From: Deltaproteobacteria bacterium
GTDB lineage: Bacteria > Bdellovibrionota > Bdellovibrionia > Bdellovibrionales > JAMPXM01
DNA: 38,994 nucleotides
Reading direction: 5' to 3'
Assembly (NCBI GenBank): GCA_017302795.1
Contig: JAFLCB010000019.1
Coordinates: forward strand, 1-38,994
Shown one piece after another: positions 8,712 to 17,975 of the stretch. Positions within the stretch are counted from its first letter, which is position 1. The number at the start of each line of letters is the position of its first letter. The notes under the pieces were generated by a model. That model was not told the origin of the DNA. It saw nothing but the letters and a program-made list of their open reading frames with translations, and ran no database searches. Both the position numbers and the translations under genes were made by a program.

Positions 8712-9956
8712 TTAGGACTCCAGAATTTTAGCAAGGTGGCCGCTCCAGTAGCGAAAATCAAAGGGACGCGCGCGTCGACAGCGTTGAAGGTTTTCGAGAG
8801 ATACAGTCCGAACGGTGAAAAGTGTCGATGATTCGGAAGTTGCCAGAATAGCATCGAGAACATCAGGGTCGTTTGGCATCAATTCGAGAAATGATTCGAA
8901 GATCCAAGTCGCCTCGTTGGCGGAATTTCTGTTCACATACCACTGTGCGAGTCGAAGGTACGTCGCTTGGTTCAACGTACCGTGTGTCTTAATCTTCTCA
9001 AAAAGCTCGGTCACTTCGTCGATTTTTGAGGATTCTGTCATGAGAAGATCGTCGAGATAGTTGCTAAGCTGTCTGCAAATCACGAGTTGGCTATTGAGGT
9101 ATTCAACTCGATATGGGTTGCTCAATCGAAGTTTCAATATCAACGAAAGTGCTTCGTCCAGTCGTCCGATCGAACTGAGAGCAATCGTTCTTAAGTACAG
9201 AATTCGATTTGTAAGCGTGTCGACCGAATTCCGCTGGGCGACTGCGGCGGTCGCGTCGATGATTTCTTGGTACTGAGATACAGCCCAATGCGCGTCGAGA
9301 ACAGAAATGAGTTCAACGGCTTTTGCAACATCGCGTGAATCGACGATCTCGATTTTTTCGGTAAGGTCCGGTTCGGTAGATTCTCGTGCGGAGCGATCGT
9401 CAATGGTGTCGAGCTCTTGCAAAAATTGAAGATTCGGCATCAAGCGTCTTAGCGCCGGTAGAATCTGCTTGGCTCGATCAATCTGCAAAGTTTGAAAGAA
9501 GTGGTTTGCGGCGAACAAGTAACCTTCAAGCCCGATTTCGCCACGCTCTCTTAGAAAGTCGTAAAGAGATGAGATCGAAGGGGCCTTCGGATCGTTCACC
9601 GCTGTTTCATGGAGCGCAGTCCAAAGCATGGTTAGAGATTGTTTGAAGCGGTGGGCCACCTCGACGTCAGCTGGATTCATTCGAAGCGCGGACTCGATAG
9701 CTAGCGTCGCCTCAAACGCTTTTCCGGACTCCTCGTATTGGACGGCTTGTAAGAGCTGAGACTCGACCGAAGCCGACGCTCCTGACAGTTGCGAAAGCGT
9801 TTTTGAGATGGATTCGATGTGGCGGGACGAATGAAGATTTGTGTGGTTGAGGCTTCTGCAAAGGAGCGTGAGATCGGTGGCGACTTTTCGCTGGAGATCT
9901 TTTGAAGACACCATATCGAAACTCAAAAGGGCTGTTTCTAATTCAACTCGCGACAT
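8712..9956 (-). CDS. TPR-like helical-repeat protein
   Basis: A 414-residue, largely helical protein with TPR-like repeats. Segments such as 'YEESGKAFEATLAIESALRMNPADVEVAH' (residues 90-118), 'LSSIGRLDEALSLILKLRLSNP' and the C-terminal 'ANEATWIFESFLELMPNDPDV' fit the pattern. No signal peptide is visible, so it is likely cytoplasmic. It precedes the HDxxH gene with one base between stop and start, so they form a two-gene operon. TPR proteins usually bind partner proteins; the partner here is unknown. Confidence 0.6.
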   Translation of the reverse strand: MSRVELETALLSFDMVSSKDLQRKVATDLTLLCRSLNHTNLHSSRHIESISKTLSQLSGASASVESQLLQAVQYEESGKAFEATLAIESALRMNPADVEVAHRFKQSLTMLWTALHETAVNDPKAPSISSLYDFLRERGEIGLEGYLFAANHFFQTLQIDRAKQILPALRRLMPNLQFLQELDTIDDRSARESTEPDLTEKIEIVDSRDVAKAVELISVLDAHWAVSQYQEIIDATAAVAQRNSVDTLTNRILYLRTIALSSIGRLDEALSLILKLRLSNPYRVEYLNSQLVICRQLSNYLDDLLMTESSKIDEVTELFEKIKTHGTLNQATYLRLAQWYVNRNSANEATWIFESFLELMPNDPDVLDAILATSESSTLFTVRTVSLENLQRCRRARPFDFRYWSGHLAKILES

Positions 9957-10090
9957 TTACTGCCTCCCGTATGAACTCTATCTTCCGCATGCCGGCGTCA
10001 TTTGAGGTCACGGCGTAAATTTCTCGTGATCGTTTGTACGAGTTTGAGACAGTGACCTGACATGGCATGGGAGCTTGGCAGACTAGCCCT

Positions 10091-10660
10091 ATGACACAGC
10101 TAAATCGAATGGTGCTGATTTTCGCGTTCCTTACTATTTCTTGCTTTGCACGCGCCGAGAGGGCTACCAAACCGTCACTCTCGCATCTAAGTGAAAAACG
10201 TCGGGCGGCGTTTGAGCATCAGATCGTAAAAGAATTTGAAGAAGCCATGATTGGAATTGGCGAGCGACCCGGAGACAAACTTGTCACTCCATTACCCTTG
10301 CGGGGACCGGTCAGAAGGTGTGATGGAAACGAGATCTACATTCTCGATGGCGCAGAAGTTCGCGTAAAATCTGCCGACGGAACTGTCGGTCCGGATCTAT
10401 TAGCCGCTGGTTCGGGCGGGATGCCGCTCTCGATCTATGCGTCGAAGCCGGGTTCGCCAGAATTTAAAAAGATTTTTGATCAGTCGGTTTTGAATTTTTA
10501 TGGCACCATCAAAACGAACGGACGAAATCAGGGGTGCCCAGAGTTTTCGGTCGAAATGCACGGAAGCTATTTGGGGCGCGTTGGGCACCAATCTGGTAAA
10601 ATGAAAATAACCTACGACGTTCGAAGCAAGTCGTATGGAAACTTCCCAATCAAAAAGTAG
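10091..10660 (+). CDS. Exported protein of unknown function
   Basis: The first residues form a Sec signal peptide: MTQLNRM, then VLIFAFLTISCFARA and a likely cut before E. A start 24 bases upstream (10067) is possible but gives a longer, less typical leader; neither has a strong ribosome site. The mature protein of about 165 residues has conserved-looking pairs of aromatic and glycine residues and two cysteines (in 'RRCDGN' and 'GCPEFS'). They could form a disulfide in the periplasm. Family not recognised. It diverges from the TPR-like gene and converges on the GIY-YIG-like gene. Confidence 0.65.
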   Translation: MTQLNRMVLIFAFLTISCFARAERATKPSLSHLSEKRRAAFEHQIVKEFEEAMIGIGERPGDKLVTPLPLRGPVRRCDGNEIYILDGAEVRVKSADGTVGPDLLAAGSGGMPLSIYASKPGSPEFKKIFDQSVLNFYGTIKTNGRNQGCPEFSVEMHGSYLGRVGHQSGKMKITYDVRSKSYGNFPIKK

Positions 10661-10668
10661 AAACAGTC

Positions 10669-11577
10669 TCAGCTTGCCTTCTGCTTCGACCCAGATCTGC
10701 TCTGAATGCAGTGCCGAAGAGGGGACGGAACGTGGTAAGAGTCGGTGAAGTGTCTGCGCCTGCTGAAACTGCCCAATTGGCTTTGCTTCTCGAGATAGCT
10801 CCAGGCGGCTGCATCTGATTTTTCAATAATGACGACCACTTCGCCATCTGTCCACTGGGAGCCCGCTCCAGTGATGTGCATAGCGAAACCGGGAACGGCA
10901 GGGTCCTGAAGTGCCTGCCAGTCAGCGAGCGTAAACCGAAAATAGTTACGGCTAACAGCGTGGTGTTTTGTATTTCGATTCGCCATCATGGAATCGACGG
11001 GCACGTGAAAGTTGGCAGGAACACGAACTGGTGTCTGATCTTGCTGTGTCACGTAGAAGTCGCCGAAAATTTCAATCGCTACCGATTTCAATCTAGGGGA
11101 TTGTAGCGCGACACCAAAAACGTCACCATTCTGGCGAACCAAGTCGATGAGATCAAGATGTCGATCCGATTGAGTCGCTCCGTTATGGATTTCGGCAATC
11201 AGCCAATCGATTGCGGACTGGTATTTATAGTTTCCTTCAATCACGGTCGATGTCGGGCGATCGGTTTGGACGAGAGTTCCAATACGTCGATGAATTTCTC
11301 GTTCGAGATCGGTCGCTGTAGACGCGGAGTCGACGACCTTTAGAAAAAAACAGATCGGATGATTCGGGCGCCACTTGTGGCAAAGCGAGACGAGCGGCTT
11401 CTTATTGTGTTTGCCTGATCCACCCTTTAGCGACGTGAGGCGCCGTGAATCCTTGCACTGGCCGAGTGTAATTAGACTGTCACCTTGAGCGACCAAGTAA
11501 ACCATCGGACTATTGGGAACGGCTTGTTTTTGTTTGATCTCGGTGAAACCAAATTCATTCGTCAACGCTTCAATCAT
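10669..11577 (-). CDS. GIY-YIG-like nuclease domain protein
   Basis: A 302-residue protein. Residues 25-100 resemble a GIY-YIG fold: 'MVYLVAQGDSLITLGQCKDSRRL' supplies the two short strands and arginine, and 'DLEREIHRRIG' (E92) supplies a candidate catalytic acid. The similarity is partial, since the second signature reads ITLG. The C-terminal 100 residues carry a separate domain of unknown nature ('HHAVSRNYFRFTLADWQAL'). A GGAGAA ribosome site sits before the start. It lies 17 bases downstream of the WYL regulator, so the two form an operon. A nuclease in a defence-type context is an inference. Confidence 0.55.
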   Translation of the reverse strand: MIEALTNEFGFTEIKQKQAVPNSPMVYLVAQGDSLITLGQCKDSRRLTSLKGGSGKHNKKPLVSLCHKWRPNHPICFFLKVVDSASTATDLEREIHRRIGTLVQTDRPTSTVIEGNYKYQSAIDWLIAEIHNGATQSDRHLDLIDLVRQNGDVFGVALQSPRLKSVAIEIFGDFYVTQQDQTPVRVPANFHVPVDSMMANRNTKHHAVSRNYFRFTLADWQALQDPAVPGFAMHITGAGSQWTDGEVVVIIEKSDAAAWSYLEKQSQLGSFSRRRHFTDSYHVPSPLRHCIQSRSGSKQKAS

Positions 11578-11594
11578 GACTTTTCTCCAATTAA

Positions 11595-12620
11595 TTAGGC
11601 GGCAGTTCGGCGACGGTAGGTTTGCGCAACACCGTCAGCGAGTTTCAAAACTTCGCTCTCAAGGTTCGACGGACTGAGCACCTCTGCACTTGGTCCTAAG
11701 CTCAACACCCACCGCGCGAGTTCTTGATTGATCTTCACCTTAAGTTTGAGTTCGATCATCGTTTCATTGAGCCGTGTCGTGCGTTGGCTGTGGTGCCAAC
11801 GACGTTCGGCAACGTAGCTCGCGATCGGTTCAGTGATCCGAATCGTTACCTCTGCGACTTCGCCCGAAGACAAAACACCAAAATCATCTTTGTAAAAGTC
11901 TTCGATCGAAAAGGGCTGACCGTTTTCGAAAGCCGTCTCGGTCCAATGAGCCGATCGAATTCGAACGAGCGCGAATTTTTTGACGATGCCGTCGGCCAGG
12001 TCTTTCGCAATGAGGTAGATGCTCGAATCAGCGAGATAGATACCGAGCGGCCCAATTCGGCGATTCGTTGCAGAGCTATTGTTAGACCGATACTCGATTG
12101 AAATCTCGTGGCCTTCGATACAGGCGCGATGAACGACATCGAGAACTTCTTGAGGGATTCCCGTGGTCCACATCGGTGAAGCGCGGAATGAATAGGTCTG
12201 CGCGAGATCTCGAAGTTCTGCCTGAACCTTCGGGCCAAGGAGCTTCTCGACCTTGTCGAAAAAAGACTGAATGTCTTTAAAGAACGACGTTCCTTTTAAA
12301 GGTTCGAGGCATTCTTTTGAGATGTAGAGCGCAATGATCTCTTCGTACGAGATCTGAATTTTCCCGCCAACGGTCGCGACTGAGTTGAAGCGCCATTTCT
12401 TTTCGCCTTGATCATCATCGAAACTTTCGAGCGGAAAGTGCGCTTCTTGAATTGCGGCAAGGTCTCGGTAGATAGTTCGGATACCTTCGGTGAAGCCTTC
12501 GTCGACCAGCACGGCGTGGGCGTACGCCGCGCTGATTCCTTGCGGGTGGCGCTCTAGCACGCGGATGACGTGGAGAATGCGAACAACTTGACCGTTGCGA
12601 GAAGCGCCGTCACTTTTCAT
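11595..12620 (-). CDS. WYL-domain transcriptional regulator
   Basis: A 341-residue protein with an N-terminal winged helix-turn-helix (about 1-60, with 'IRTIYRDLAAIQ' as the recognition helix). A WYL domain follows (about 160-235, 'ISIEYRS...RRIGPLGIYLADSSIYLIAKDL'), then a C-terminal WCX-like part ('TIRITEP...RRWHHSQ'). WYL regulators sense a nucleic-acid-like or other ligand and often control defence genes. It is followed by the GIY-YIG-like gene, and a 14-base palindrome at 12632-12645 just upstream of its start is a likely autoregulatory operator. Confidence 0.85.
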   Translation of the reverse strand: MKSDGASRNGQVVRILHVIRVLERHPQGISAAYAHAVLVDEGFTEGIRTIYRDLAAIQEAHFPLESFDDDQGEKKWRFNSVATVGGKIQISYEEIIALYISKECLEPLKGTSFFKDIQSFFDKVEKLLGPKVQAELRDLAQTYSFRASPMWTTGIPQEVLDVVHRACIEGHEISIEYRSNNSSATNRRIGPLGIYLADSSIYLIAKDLADGIVKKFALVRIRSAHWTETAFENGQPFSIEDFYKDDFGVLSSGEVAEVTIRITEPIASYVAERRWHHSQRTTRLNETMIELKLKVKINQELARWVLSLGPSAEVLSPSNLESEVLKLADGVAQTYRRRTAA

Positions 12621-12631
12621 CTGTTAGCTCT

Positions 12632-12645
12632 TCGACAATTGTCGA
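12632..12645. promoter_or_regulatory. 14-base perfect palindrome, likely WYL operator
   Basis: TCGACAATTGTCGA is fully self-complementary and lies 12 bases upstream of the WYL regulator start on the minus strand. That is where an autoregulatory site would be expected. It is the only strong palindrome in the gap between the two minus-strand genes. Confidence 0.45.
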
Positions 12646-12713
12646 GGTCGACCTAAGGTTAATCCACTTTGACGTCGCAGTTTTCAAGTGTCGCTGTCTC
12701 GATGCGATACAGT

Positions 12714-14369
12714 TCAAAACATACCTCCCCACGAAACTCCGATGAACGTTGATGTCCGCCCTTTGAGTGTCTGACCTTGAAACGAAGGGCCGTCCGAATA
12801 GGCTCGCGACCCGAGCTGAAGCTGAACGACACCGTTATTCTTTGTATAGATGTTCCAAGCCACGTACGCGCCGGTCGAAAATTGATTCCACGGGGCTTTC
12901 GACAGTAGCCGACTTGTTCCATGGTCTTTGACTTGAATCTCTCCGGCGTGGAATCCCGGTTCGATACCCAGTTCGATCTTTGCGGCTCCGATACTAAATT
13001 CATGATTCACGTTCAAGCGCACGCCGATATCCTCGCTTACCACCAAATCGTTTTTTCCGACTGGTGCTTCGCCGGTGCCGACAGAAATCCCCATCCCATA
13101 GCCGAACCAAGAACGTCCAATTGATTTTCCGAAGAGCGTGAATCGACCCATGGGCGCTTGAATCTGGGTAAATTGCGAACCGGCCGCCTCGATGCCAGCA
13201 TTAAGAAAGAAAGGATTTCCGTCGGTCGGTGTCGTTGAACCTTGCAGAACTTTCGCGCCTTCCGACATACGACGTAACATAACGACTCGGTTCAGCGGTT
13301 TGTTTGCGGAAAGAGAAATCGAAATCTGTTCGGGCTCGAATCCGTCGGCTTCAAGATCAAATTTATAATCGCCGGGCTCCAAAGTAGCGGAGTACGGCGT
13401 TGATCCTACGATGTTGCCGTTTACGCGAAGAACCGCCGCCGCAGGCGCGGTCGCGATGCTGAGACGCGCGGGTTTTGGAATCAACCGTGCCGAAATGGTT
13501 TTGATTTCATTGCGATCGAGTTTTAGGTCTTCAATAATCATAGGCAGAAAATCTTCATTCTGAATTTCGAGTCGGTAAGACTGGCCGGCGATAAGTTCAA
13601 ATTTTCTCTGGACTGATGGCTGTTCACGGCGATTGATCAAAATGCGAGATTTCTCGGGAACTTCTTCTAAGAGAAGCTGCGAGTGACTAGGGCGAAGCAG
13701 CGCGTGAACTGCTCGTGGTTCGGCTGAAACGATAATGGCTTCCCGAGTTTCGACTTCGAACTGAGGTTGGTCGAAACGGATTTTTATCGGCCCCGGTCGT
13801 AGCAGACCCTTGATTTCAAGAGGGGTTTGTCCGAGCGGCAAGTCATTGATCCATACGGTCGCGCCAGACGGTTCAGAACTTAGATTGAGCTGCGTTTGAA
13901 ACGCTGCGCCCTCAATTTTGTTGGCGACTGCGGTGTTCGTCGGAGCCGCGGTCTGCAAGCGAGCCTTCTCTCGGTTCATTTCAGTTTTCGGATATCGGTA
14001 GAGCGCCGACACTCGAAACCCAAATTCTCCTTTTTCAACATAGGTGTCGACGCGTTCGAATCCTCGGATATTTATTTTATCAGACGACTCTCGCAATCGT
14101 TTGATAGCCTGTGAGCGCGTGTCGGTTGCGTAGTGATCACTTTCTATCTGAGTGACAATACCAAACTGGTCTCTGACGGCGTCAGCTACCGCCGCTTGGT
14201 ATGCGCTTTCGCGAGCATCTTCGAGCGTCCGACAGTCGTCAGAAGATCCTGTGAAATAGAGAAATATTCCGTCGGGTGGCGGTGGTTTCGATAGCCAATC
14301 AGGCAGATCGTCCGCCTGGCCAACTGAAAAAACGAAAACACTGACAAGAACTAGAAAGTAAATTCCCAT
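12714..14369 (-). CDS. PEGA-repeat envelope protein with LPP20-like N-terminus
   Basis: A 551-residue exported protein with signal peptide MGIYFLVLVSVFVFSVGQA. The next 120 residues ('LPDWLSKPPP', 'AVADAVRDQFG', a tyrosine-rich end) look like the LPP20 fold. Three PEGA-like repeats follow at about 165-230, 235-295 and 300-365 ('GATVWINDLPLGQTPLEIKG', 'AAVLRVNGNIVGSTPYSATL'). The remainder, rich in alternating residues, may be a small beta structure. PEGA repeats occur on surface-anchored proteins. It is divergent from an LPP20-like lipoprotein gene that begins 135 bases away. Function unknown. Confidence 0.7.
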   Translation of the reverse strand: MGIYFLVLVSVFVFSVGQADDLPDWLSKPPPPDGIFLYFTGSSDDCRTLEDARESAYQAAVADAVRDQFGIVTQIESDHYATDTRSQAIKRLRESSDKINIRGFERVDTYVEKGEFGFRVSALYRYPKTEMNREKARLQTAAPTNTAVANKIEGAAFQTQLNLSSEPSGATVWINDLPLGQTPLEIKGLLRPGPIKIRFDQPQFEVETREAIIVSAEPRAVHALLRPSHSQLLLEEVPEKSRILINRREQPSVQRKFELIAGQSYRLEIQNEDFLPMIIEDLKLDRNEIKTISARLIPKPARLSIATAPAAAVLRVNGNIVGSTPYSATLEPGDYKFDLEADGFEPEQISISLSANKPLNRVVMLRRMSEGAKVLQGSTTPTDGNPFFLNAGIEAAGSQFTQIQAPMGRFTLFGKSIGRSWFGYGMGISVGTGEAPVGKNDLVVSEDIGVRLNVNHEFSIGAAKIELGIEPGFHAGEIQVKDHGTSRLLSKAPWNQFSTGAYVAWNIYTKNNGVVQLQLGSRAYSDGPSFQGQTLKGRTSTFIGVSWGGMF

Positions 14370-14503
14370 TCATTGAGATTGAGGGTTGTCGGTGTCATCC
14401 GAGGTCATCGGCAAAATATTTCGCAGACCGAGACGCCTCATGTTGAGACTGTCCTGAGGTGACAAACGTCCGACGTAGTCTTTTTAGAACAACGGAGGAA
14501 CGA

Positions 14504-15196
14504 ATGAAATCAAGTCTGTGGTACGTCGTCGGAATTTCACTCACGATGGTGTCGTGCACGACATCGGGCAAGAAAAGCGATTCGAGCGCGGAGAAACACG
14601 TTATCGAAACGAGTTTTCGTAAAGAGCCAGAGTGGCTCCGCGACACTCGAATGAACTGGGAAGATGGCGAATATCAGATGTTTCGTTCTTCATATTCTGT
14701 CGGCGGGCATCAACGTGTAAACGGGTGTGTCGATCTCGCGAAGTCTGAAAGTAAAGAGGCTCTCATCACCGAGATCGCGAATGACATTCGCGGCGAAATC
14801 GTTCGAGCCACATCCGGTATCGAAGAAGCCGGTGACGAGGGGCTGACGAAAACTTGGGTCGAGAAATTTAAAGGTGATACACGTGGACTTCGATTTGTCG
14901 AGTCGGCCTATGAACGCGCGATTGTGAATAACGTTGAGCGAGTGGAATGCTTCGTTCTGGGACGAATCAAGAACTCAGACTACGCTCAAATTAAGACGCG
15001 TATACTCGCCGGTGCAGCACGAACCGACAGCCGAGTTCGCAAACTCCTTGAAGATCGACAGGCGAACGTTCTTTCGATGGACATGGAGAATTTGGCGGAG
15101 AAATCCGCGAAGGTCGAGGTCTTGCCGGTCAATCTACCTACTCGTCGGGCGGCCGTAGTATCTGCTCCCGAGGTTAAACCCGATCAAGAGCCGTAA
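14504..15196 (+). CDS. LPP20-like lipoprotein
   Basis: Start chosen at 14504 because GGAGG lies 5-9 bases upstream; the frame is open 45 bases further. The leader MKSSLWYVVGISLTMVSC ends in a lipobox with cysteine 18. The mature part ('PEWLRDTRMNWEDGEYQMF', 'SKEALITEIANDIRGEIV', 'ERVECFVLGRIKNSDY') resembles the LPP20 fold and parallels the N-terminal part of the divergent PEGA protein. It is probably in the outer membrane. Its pairing with the PEGA gene suggests a joint envelope role, perhaps entry exclusion or mating-pair stabilisation. That is speculation. Confidence 0.65.
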   Translation: MKSSLWYVVGISLTMVSCTTSGKKSDSSAEKHVIETSFRKEPEWLRDTRMNWEDGEYQMFRSSYSVGGHQRVNGCVDLAKSESKEALITEIANDIRGEIVRATSGIEEAGDEGLTKTWVEKFKGDTRGLRFVESAYERAIVNNVERVECFVLGRIKNSDYAQIKTRILAGAARTDSRVRKLLEDRQANVLSMDMENLAEKSAKVEVLPVNLPTRRAAVVSAPEVKPDQEP

Positions 15197-15243
15197 ACTA
15201 AATCCCGATAAGTTCTTTAACCCTTACGAGTTCGGAGTACCCG

Positions 15244-17202
15244 GTGGCCAAAATCCAACTTTTGACAAAGTCGCGATTTAAGATCGGCGCCGAGTGCCCG
15301 ACGAAACTTTATTACAACGACCGAAAAGAATACGGAAACAAGAAAAGCCAAGACGATTTTCTTAAAGCGCTCGCGGAGGGCGGCTTTCAAGTCGGCGAGC
15401 TTGCGAAGCTCTACTTTCCGGGCGGCGTTGATGTCGACACGCTCAATAAAGAAGCCGCAATCGAAAAAACCAACGAACTGCTTAAGCAAGAAAACGTAAC
15501 GATCTTTGAGGCAGCCATTGCTTTCGACAATCTTCTGGTACGCGTCGATGTGTTAGAGAAAAAGGGCGATCAGGTAAACCTCATTGAGGTGAAAGCCAAG
15601 AGTTTTGATTCGTCGACGGTCTTTGAGTGCTTTGACAAACGTGCACTCAAGAAAGGTGAATATAAACTCAAGAGCGATTGGGGACCTTATGTCCTTGATG
15701 TCGCATTTCAAACATTTGTTTTCAAAAAAGCGTATCCGCTGCTTCGAGTAACTCCGCATCTGATGTTGGCCGACAAATCAAAGTCAGCGTCTCTGGATGG
15801 TATCCACCAACTTTTTTTAATTGAACGAGATGCTTCGGGGCGGACTCGCGCGCGAGTCAGCAACCAAACTACCGGTCGTGAACTTGGCCGCGAGCTTTTA
15901 GTTAAAATTCCGCTATCACACGAGGTTGAGAATGTTCTCAATCGAGTGAAACTTGATTGGGCTGGCGACTTCAACGCGCTCGTCGCAATGCTATCGGGCC
16001 TTTTGAAAGATGATAAGCAATATCCGCCGACGGTTGGCGCACATTGTAAAGGCTGCGAGTTTCGAATTGATCACGGTCGCTTCGATGCCGATGTAAAATC
16101 TGGATTCACAAACTGTTGGAAGCAGGCGCGAAAGCTGAGCGACGAGGACTTCAAAAAAGAATTCATATTTGACGTTTGGAACTTCCGTGGAAGCGAAGAT
16201 GCGATCGAAGCCGGAACGCTCTTCATTGCTCAATTGACGAAAGAAGACATTGACGTCAAACCGCGTACCGATGACAAGTCGGGACTTTCAAGGTCTGAGC
16301 GTCAGTGGGTGCAAGTCGAGTCCGTGAAAAGTGCCAATGATGTTGTTACTTTCGACCATGCTGGACTGTCGGCTGAAATCGAAACTTACGAATATCCCCT
16401 CCATTTCATCGACTTCGAAACTGCGACTGTCGCGATTCCGTTTCATAAGGGCCGCAGGCCCTACGAGCAGCTTGCGTATCAGTTCTCGCATCACGTGCTT
16501 CATAAAAACGGAAAGCTTGAGCATCGAACTGAATATCTTGATATCAGGCAGAACGTATTTCCGAATTTTGATTTCGGTCGCGCTCTCAAGAAAGCCCTTG
16601 AGGGCGATAAAGGAACCGTCTTTCGATTTGCGGCGCATGAGAACACAGTTCTAAATCAAATTCGCGGTCAACTCATGGCTTCATTGGAGCCCGATCGAGA
16701 TGTGCTAGTCACCTGGATCGAGTCGCTAACGACTTCGTCGAAAGACTCTGACGAGCAATGGACGCCGACGCGGCAGTTTGTGGATATGCTCGATTTAACT
16801 CTTCGTTTCTATTTCTTGCCCGAAACACGCGGTTCGAATTCGATCAAAAAAGTTCTCCCTGCCGTCTTGGGATACAAGGGTAAAGAGCTCGAGTCGAAAT
16901 TTCCGCAGTGGATTCAATTTGACGAAATCGGACGAGCGAAAGACCCGTACAAACTTCTGCCGCCGATTTTCTCAGACTTGGATCAGGCGCAGCTCGATCT
17001 GATTGAGAATCTCTTGATTGAAAAAGAAGACCTGAATGACGGCGGTGCCGCGATCATAGCTTGGTCACGTATGCAATTCACCGAGATGTCCGATCTTGAG
17101 CGGCAAAGGGTGAGTGAAGCGCTGCTTCGGTATTGTGCGCTGGACACTTTGGCGATGGTGATGATCTGGGAATGGTGGATGCTTGAGATGGGGGCGAGAT
17201 GA
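15244..17202 (+). CDS. DUF2779-type dual nuclease: Cas4/RecB-like plus DnaQ-like
   Basis: GTG start with GGAG upstream. Residues 18-291 form a Cas4/RecB-like nuclease: C18 ('AECPTKLYY'), catalytic D102 and E115-V-K117, and C268, C271 and C291. The four cysteines match those that hold a 4Fe-4S cluster in such enzymes. Residues 385-640 look like a 3'-5' exonuclease of the DnaQ type: D390-F-E392 ('FIDFETA'), H465-E-N, D515 and the final 'YCALDTLA' (D634). I infer cleavage and trimming of DNA. It overlaps the next gene as ATGA. Fusion proteins like this are known as DUF2779; their function is unproven. Confidence 0.8.
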   Translation: MAKIQLLTKSRFKIGAECPTKLYYNDRKEYGNKKSQDDFLKALAEGGFQVGELAKLYFPGGVDVDTLNKEAAIEKTNELLKQENVTIFEAAIAFDNLLVRVDVLEKKGDQVNLIEVKAKSFDSSTVFECFDKRALKKGEYKLKSDWGPYVLDVAFQTFVFKKAYPLLRVTPHLMLADKSKSASLDGIHQLFLIERDASGRTRARVSNQTTGRELGRELLVKIPLSHEVENVLNRVKLDWAGDFNALVAMLSGLLKDDKQYPPTVGAHCKGCEFRIDHGRFDADVKSGFTNCWKQARKLSDEDFKKEFIFDVWNFRGSEDAIEAGTLFIAQLTKEDIDVKPRTDDKSGLSRSERQWVQVESVKSANDVVTFDHAGLSAEIETYEYPLHFIDFETATVAIPFHKGRRPYEQLAYQFSHHVLHKNGKLEHRTEYLDIRQNVFPNFDFGRALKKALEGDKGTVFRFAAHENTVLNQIRGQLMASLEPDRDVLVTWIESLTTSSKDSDEQWTPTRQFVDMLDLTLRFYFLPETRGSNSIKKVLPAVLGYKGKELESKFPQWIQFDEIGRAKDPYKLLPPIFSDLDQAQLDLIENLLIEKEDLNDGGAAIIAWSRMQFTEMSDLERQRVSEALLRYCALDTLAMVMIWEWWMLEMGAR

Positions 17203-17975
17203 AGAAGTGCCCCGAATGTGATTCCAGCGAAGAAGGCGAGGAGTTGCAAATTTCGGTTGAACACGACGTCAAAACGCCGTGGAGCAATATTTTGAAGGCT
17301 GTCAGGTGTTCCGGCTGTGGCCATTTGATTCCAGCCCACATTTGGGAAAGATGGAATGGCTTGACCTTCAAGCAAGCGAAACTCGAGTGGATCGATATCT
17401 ATCGATCGAAGACTTCGCGGCAGCGGCAGGCGGCGATTGAGTATGTTGACGAGGGCGGGCGACCGATTGATCCGGACTCGATCGATCTCGACAAGGTTAC
17501 ATTCGCTGATGAATTCGGACGACCTTGCGATGAAAATGGCGAATTGATTTTGGATTTCGTATCCGAGCTAGATGCCGTTGAAATCGGTGAAAATTTATTG
17601 CGGGCCGGGAAGCTGAACGACGTCATCGGGCACTGCACTCGATACGTCGAGATTTACAGTGTTCCGACATTCTGGAAACTTCTTGGCGTTGCTCACGGCA
17701 GCCTCGGCGATCCGACCAGTGCTCGATTTAGTTTTTTGTCTGCGCTGAATCTCGATTCTTCGGATGCGGTTTCTCTGGGAAACTATGTGACGGCTTGTTT
17801 TGATGCCGGCGACAAAAAGTCGGCACTCGAGGCTATCGAGAGATTTTTTGAAAATATTGGCGATGATGGAAAGCAGATCATTCTTGGCGCCCTGCTTGAG
17901 GCGATAAAATCGGGCCTTGTCGCCAAACATGATCTTCCGCCAGCGATTCTTAGACTATTGAGAGAGGTCGAATGA
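17199..17975 (+). CDS. Zinc-ribbon and helical-repeat protein
   Basis: A 258-residue protein. The N-terminus has CPEC (C4, C7) and CSGC (C37, C40), a four-cysteine zinc ribbon. Residues 125-250 form helical repeats ('LDAVEIGENLLRAGKLNDVIGH', 'LGVAHGSLGDPTSARFSFLSALNLDSSD', 'SALEAIERFFENIG') of TPR type. It overlaps its neighbours by ATGA on both sides. A scaffold or recognition subunit for the DUF2779 nuclease and the GIY-YIG-like protein is the natural inference. Confidence 0.65.
   Translation: MKKCPECDSSEEGEELQISVEHDVKTPWSNILKAVRCSGCGHLIPAHIWERWNGLTFKQAKLEWIDIYRSKTSRQRQAAIEYVDEGGRPIDPDSIDLDKVTFADEFGRPCDENGELILDFVSELDAVEIGENLLRAGKLNDVIGHCTRYVEIYSVPTFWKLLGVAHGSLGDPTSARFSFLSALNLDSSDAVSLGNYVTACFDAGDKKSALEAIERFFENIGDDGKQIILGALLEAIKSGLVAKHDLPPAILRLLREVE

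Noticed and set aside
9943-10170. 75-codon minus-strand frame upstream of the TPR-like gene
   Set aside because: It overlaps the signal-peptide region of the exported protein and the TPR gene start, lacks a ribosome site and has no recognisable feature.
12659-13003. 114-codon minus-strand frame at the end of the PEGA gene
   Set aside because: It lies almost entirely in another frame of the PEGA protein and looks like a shadow.
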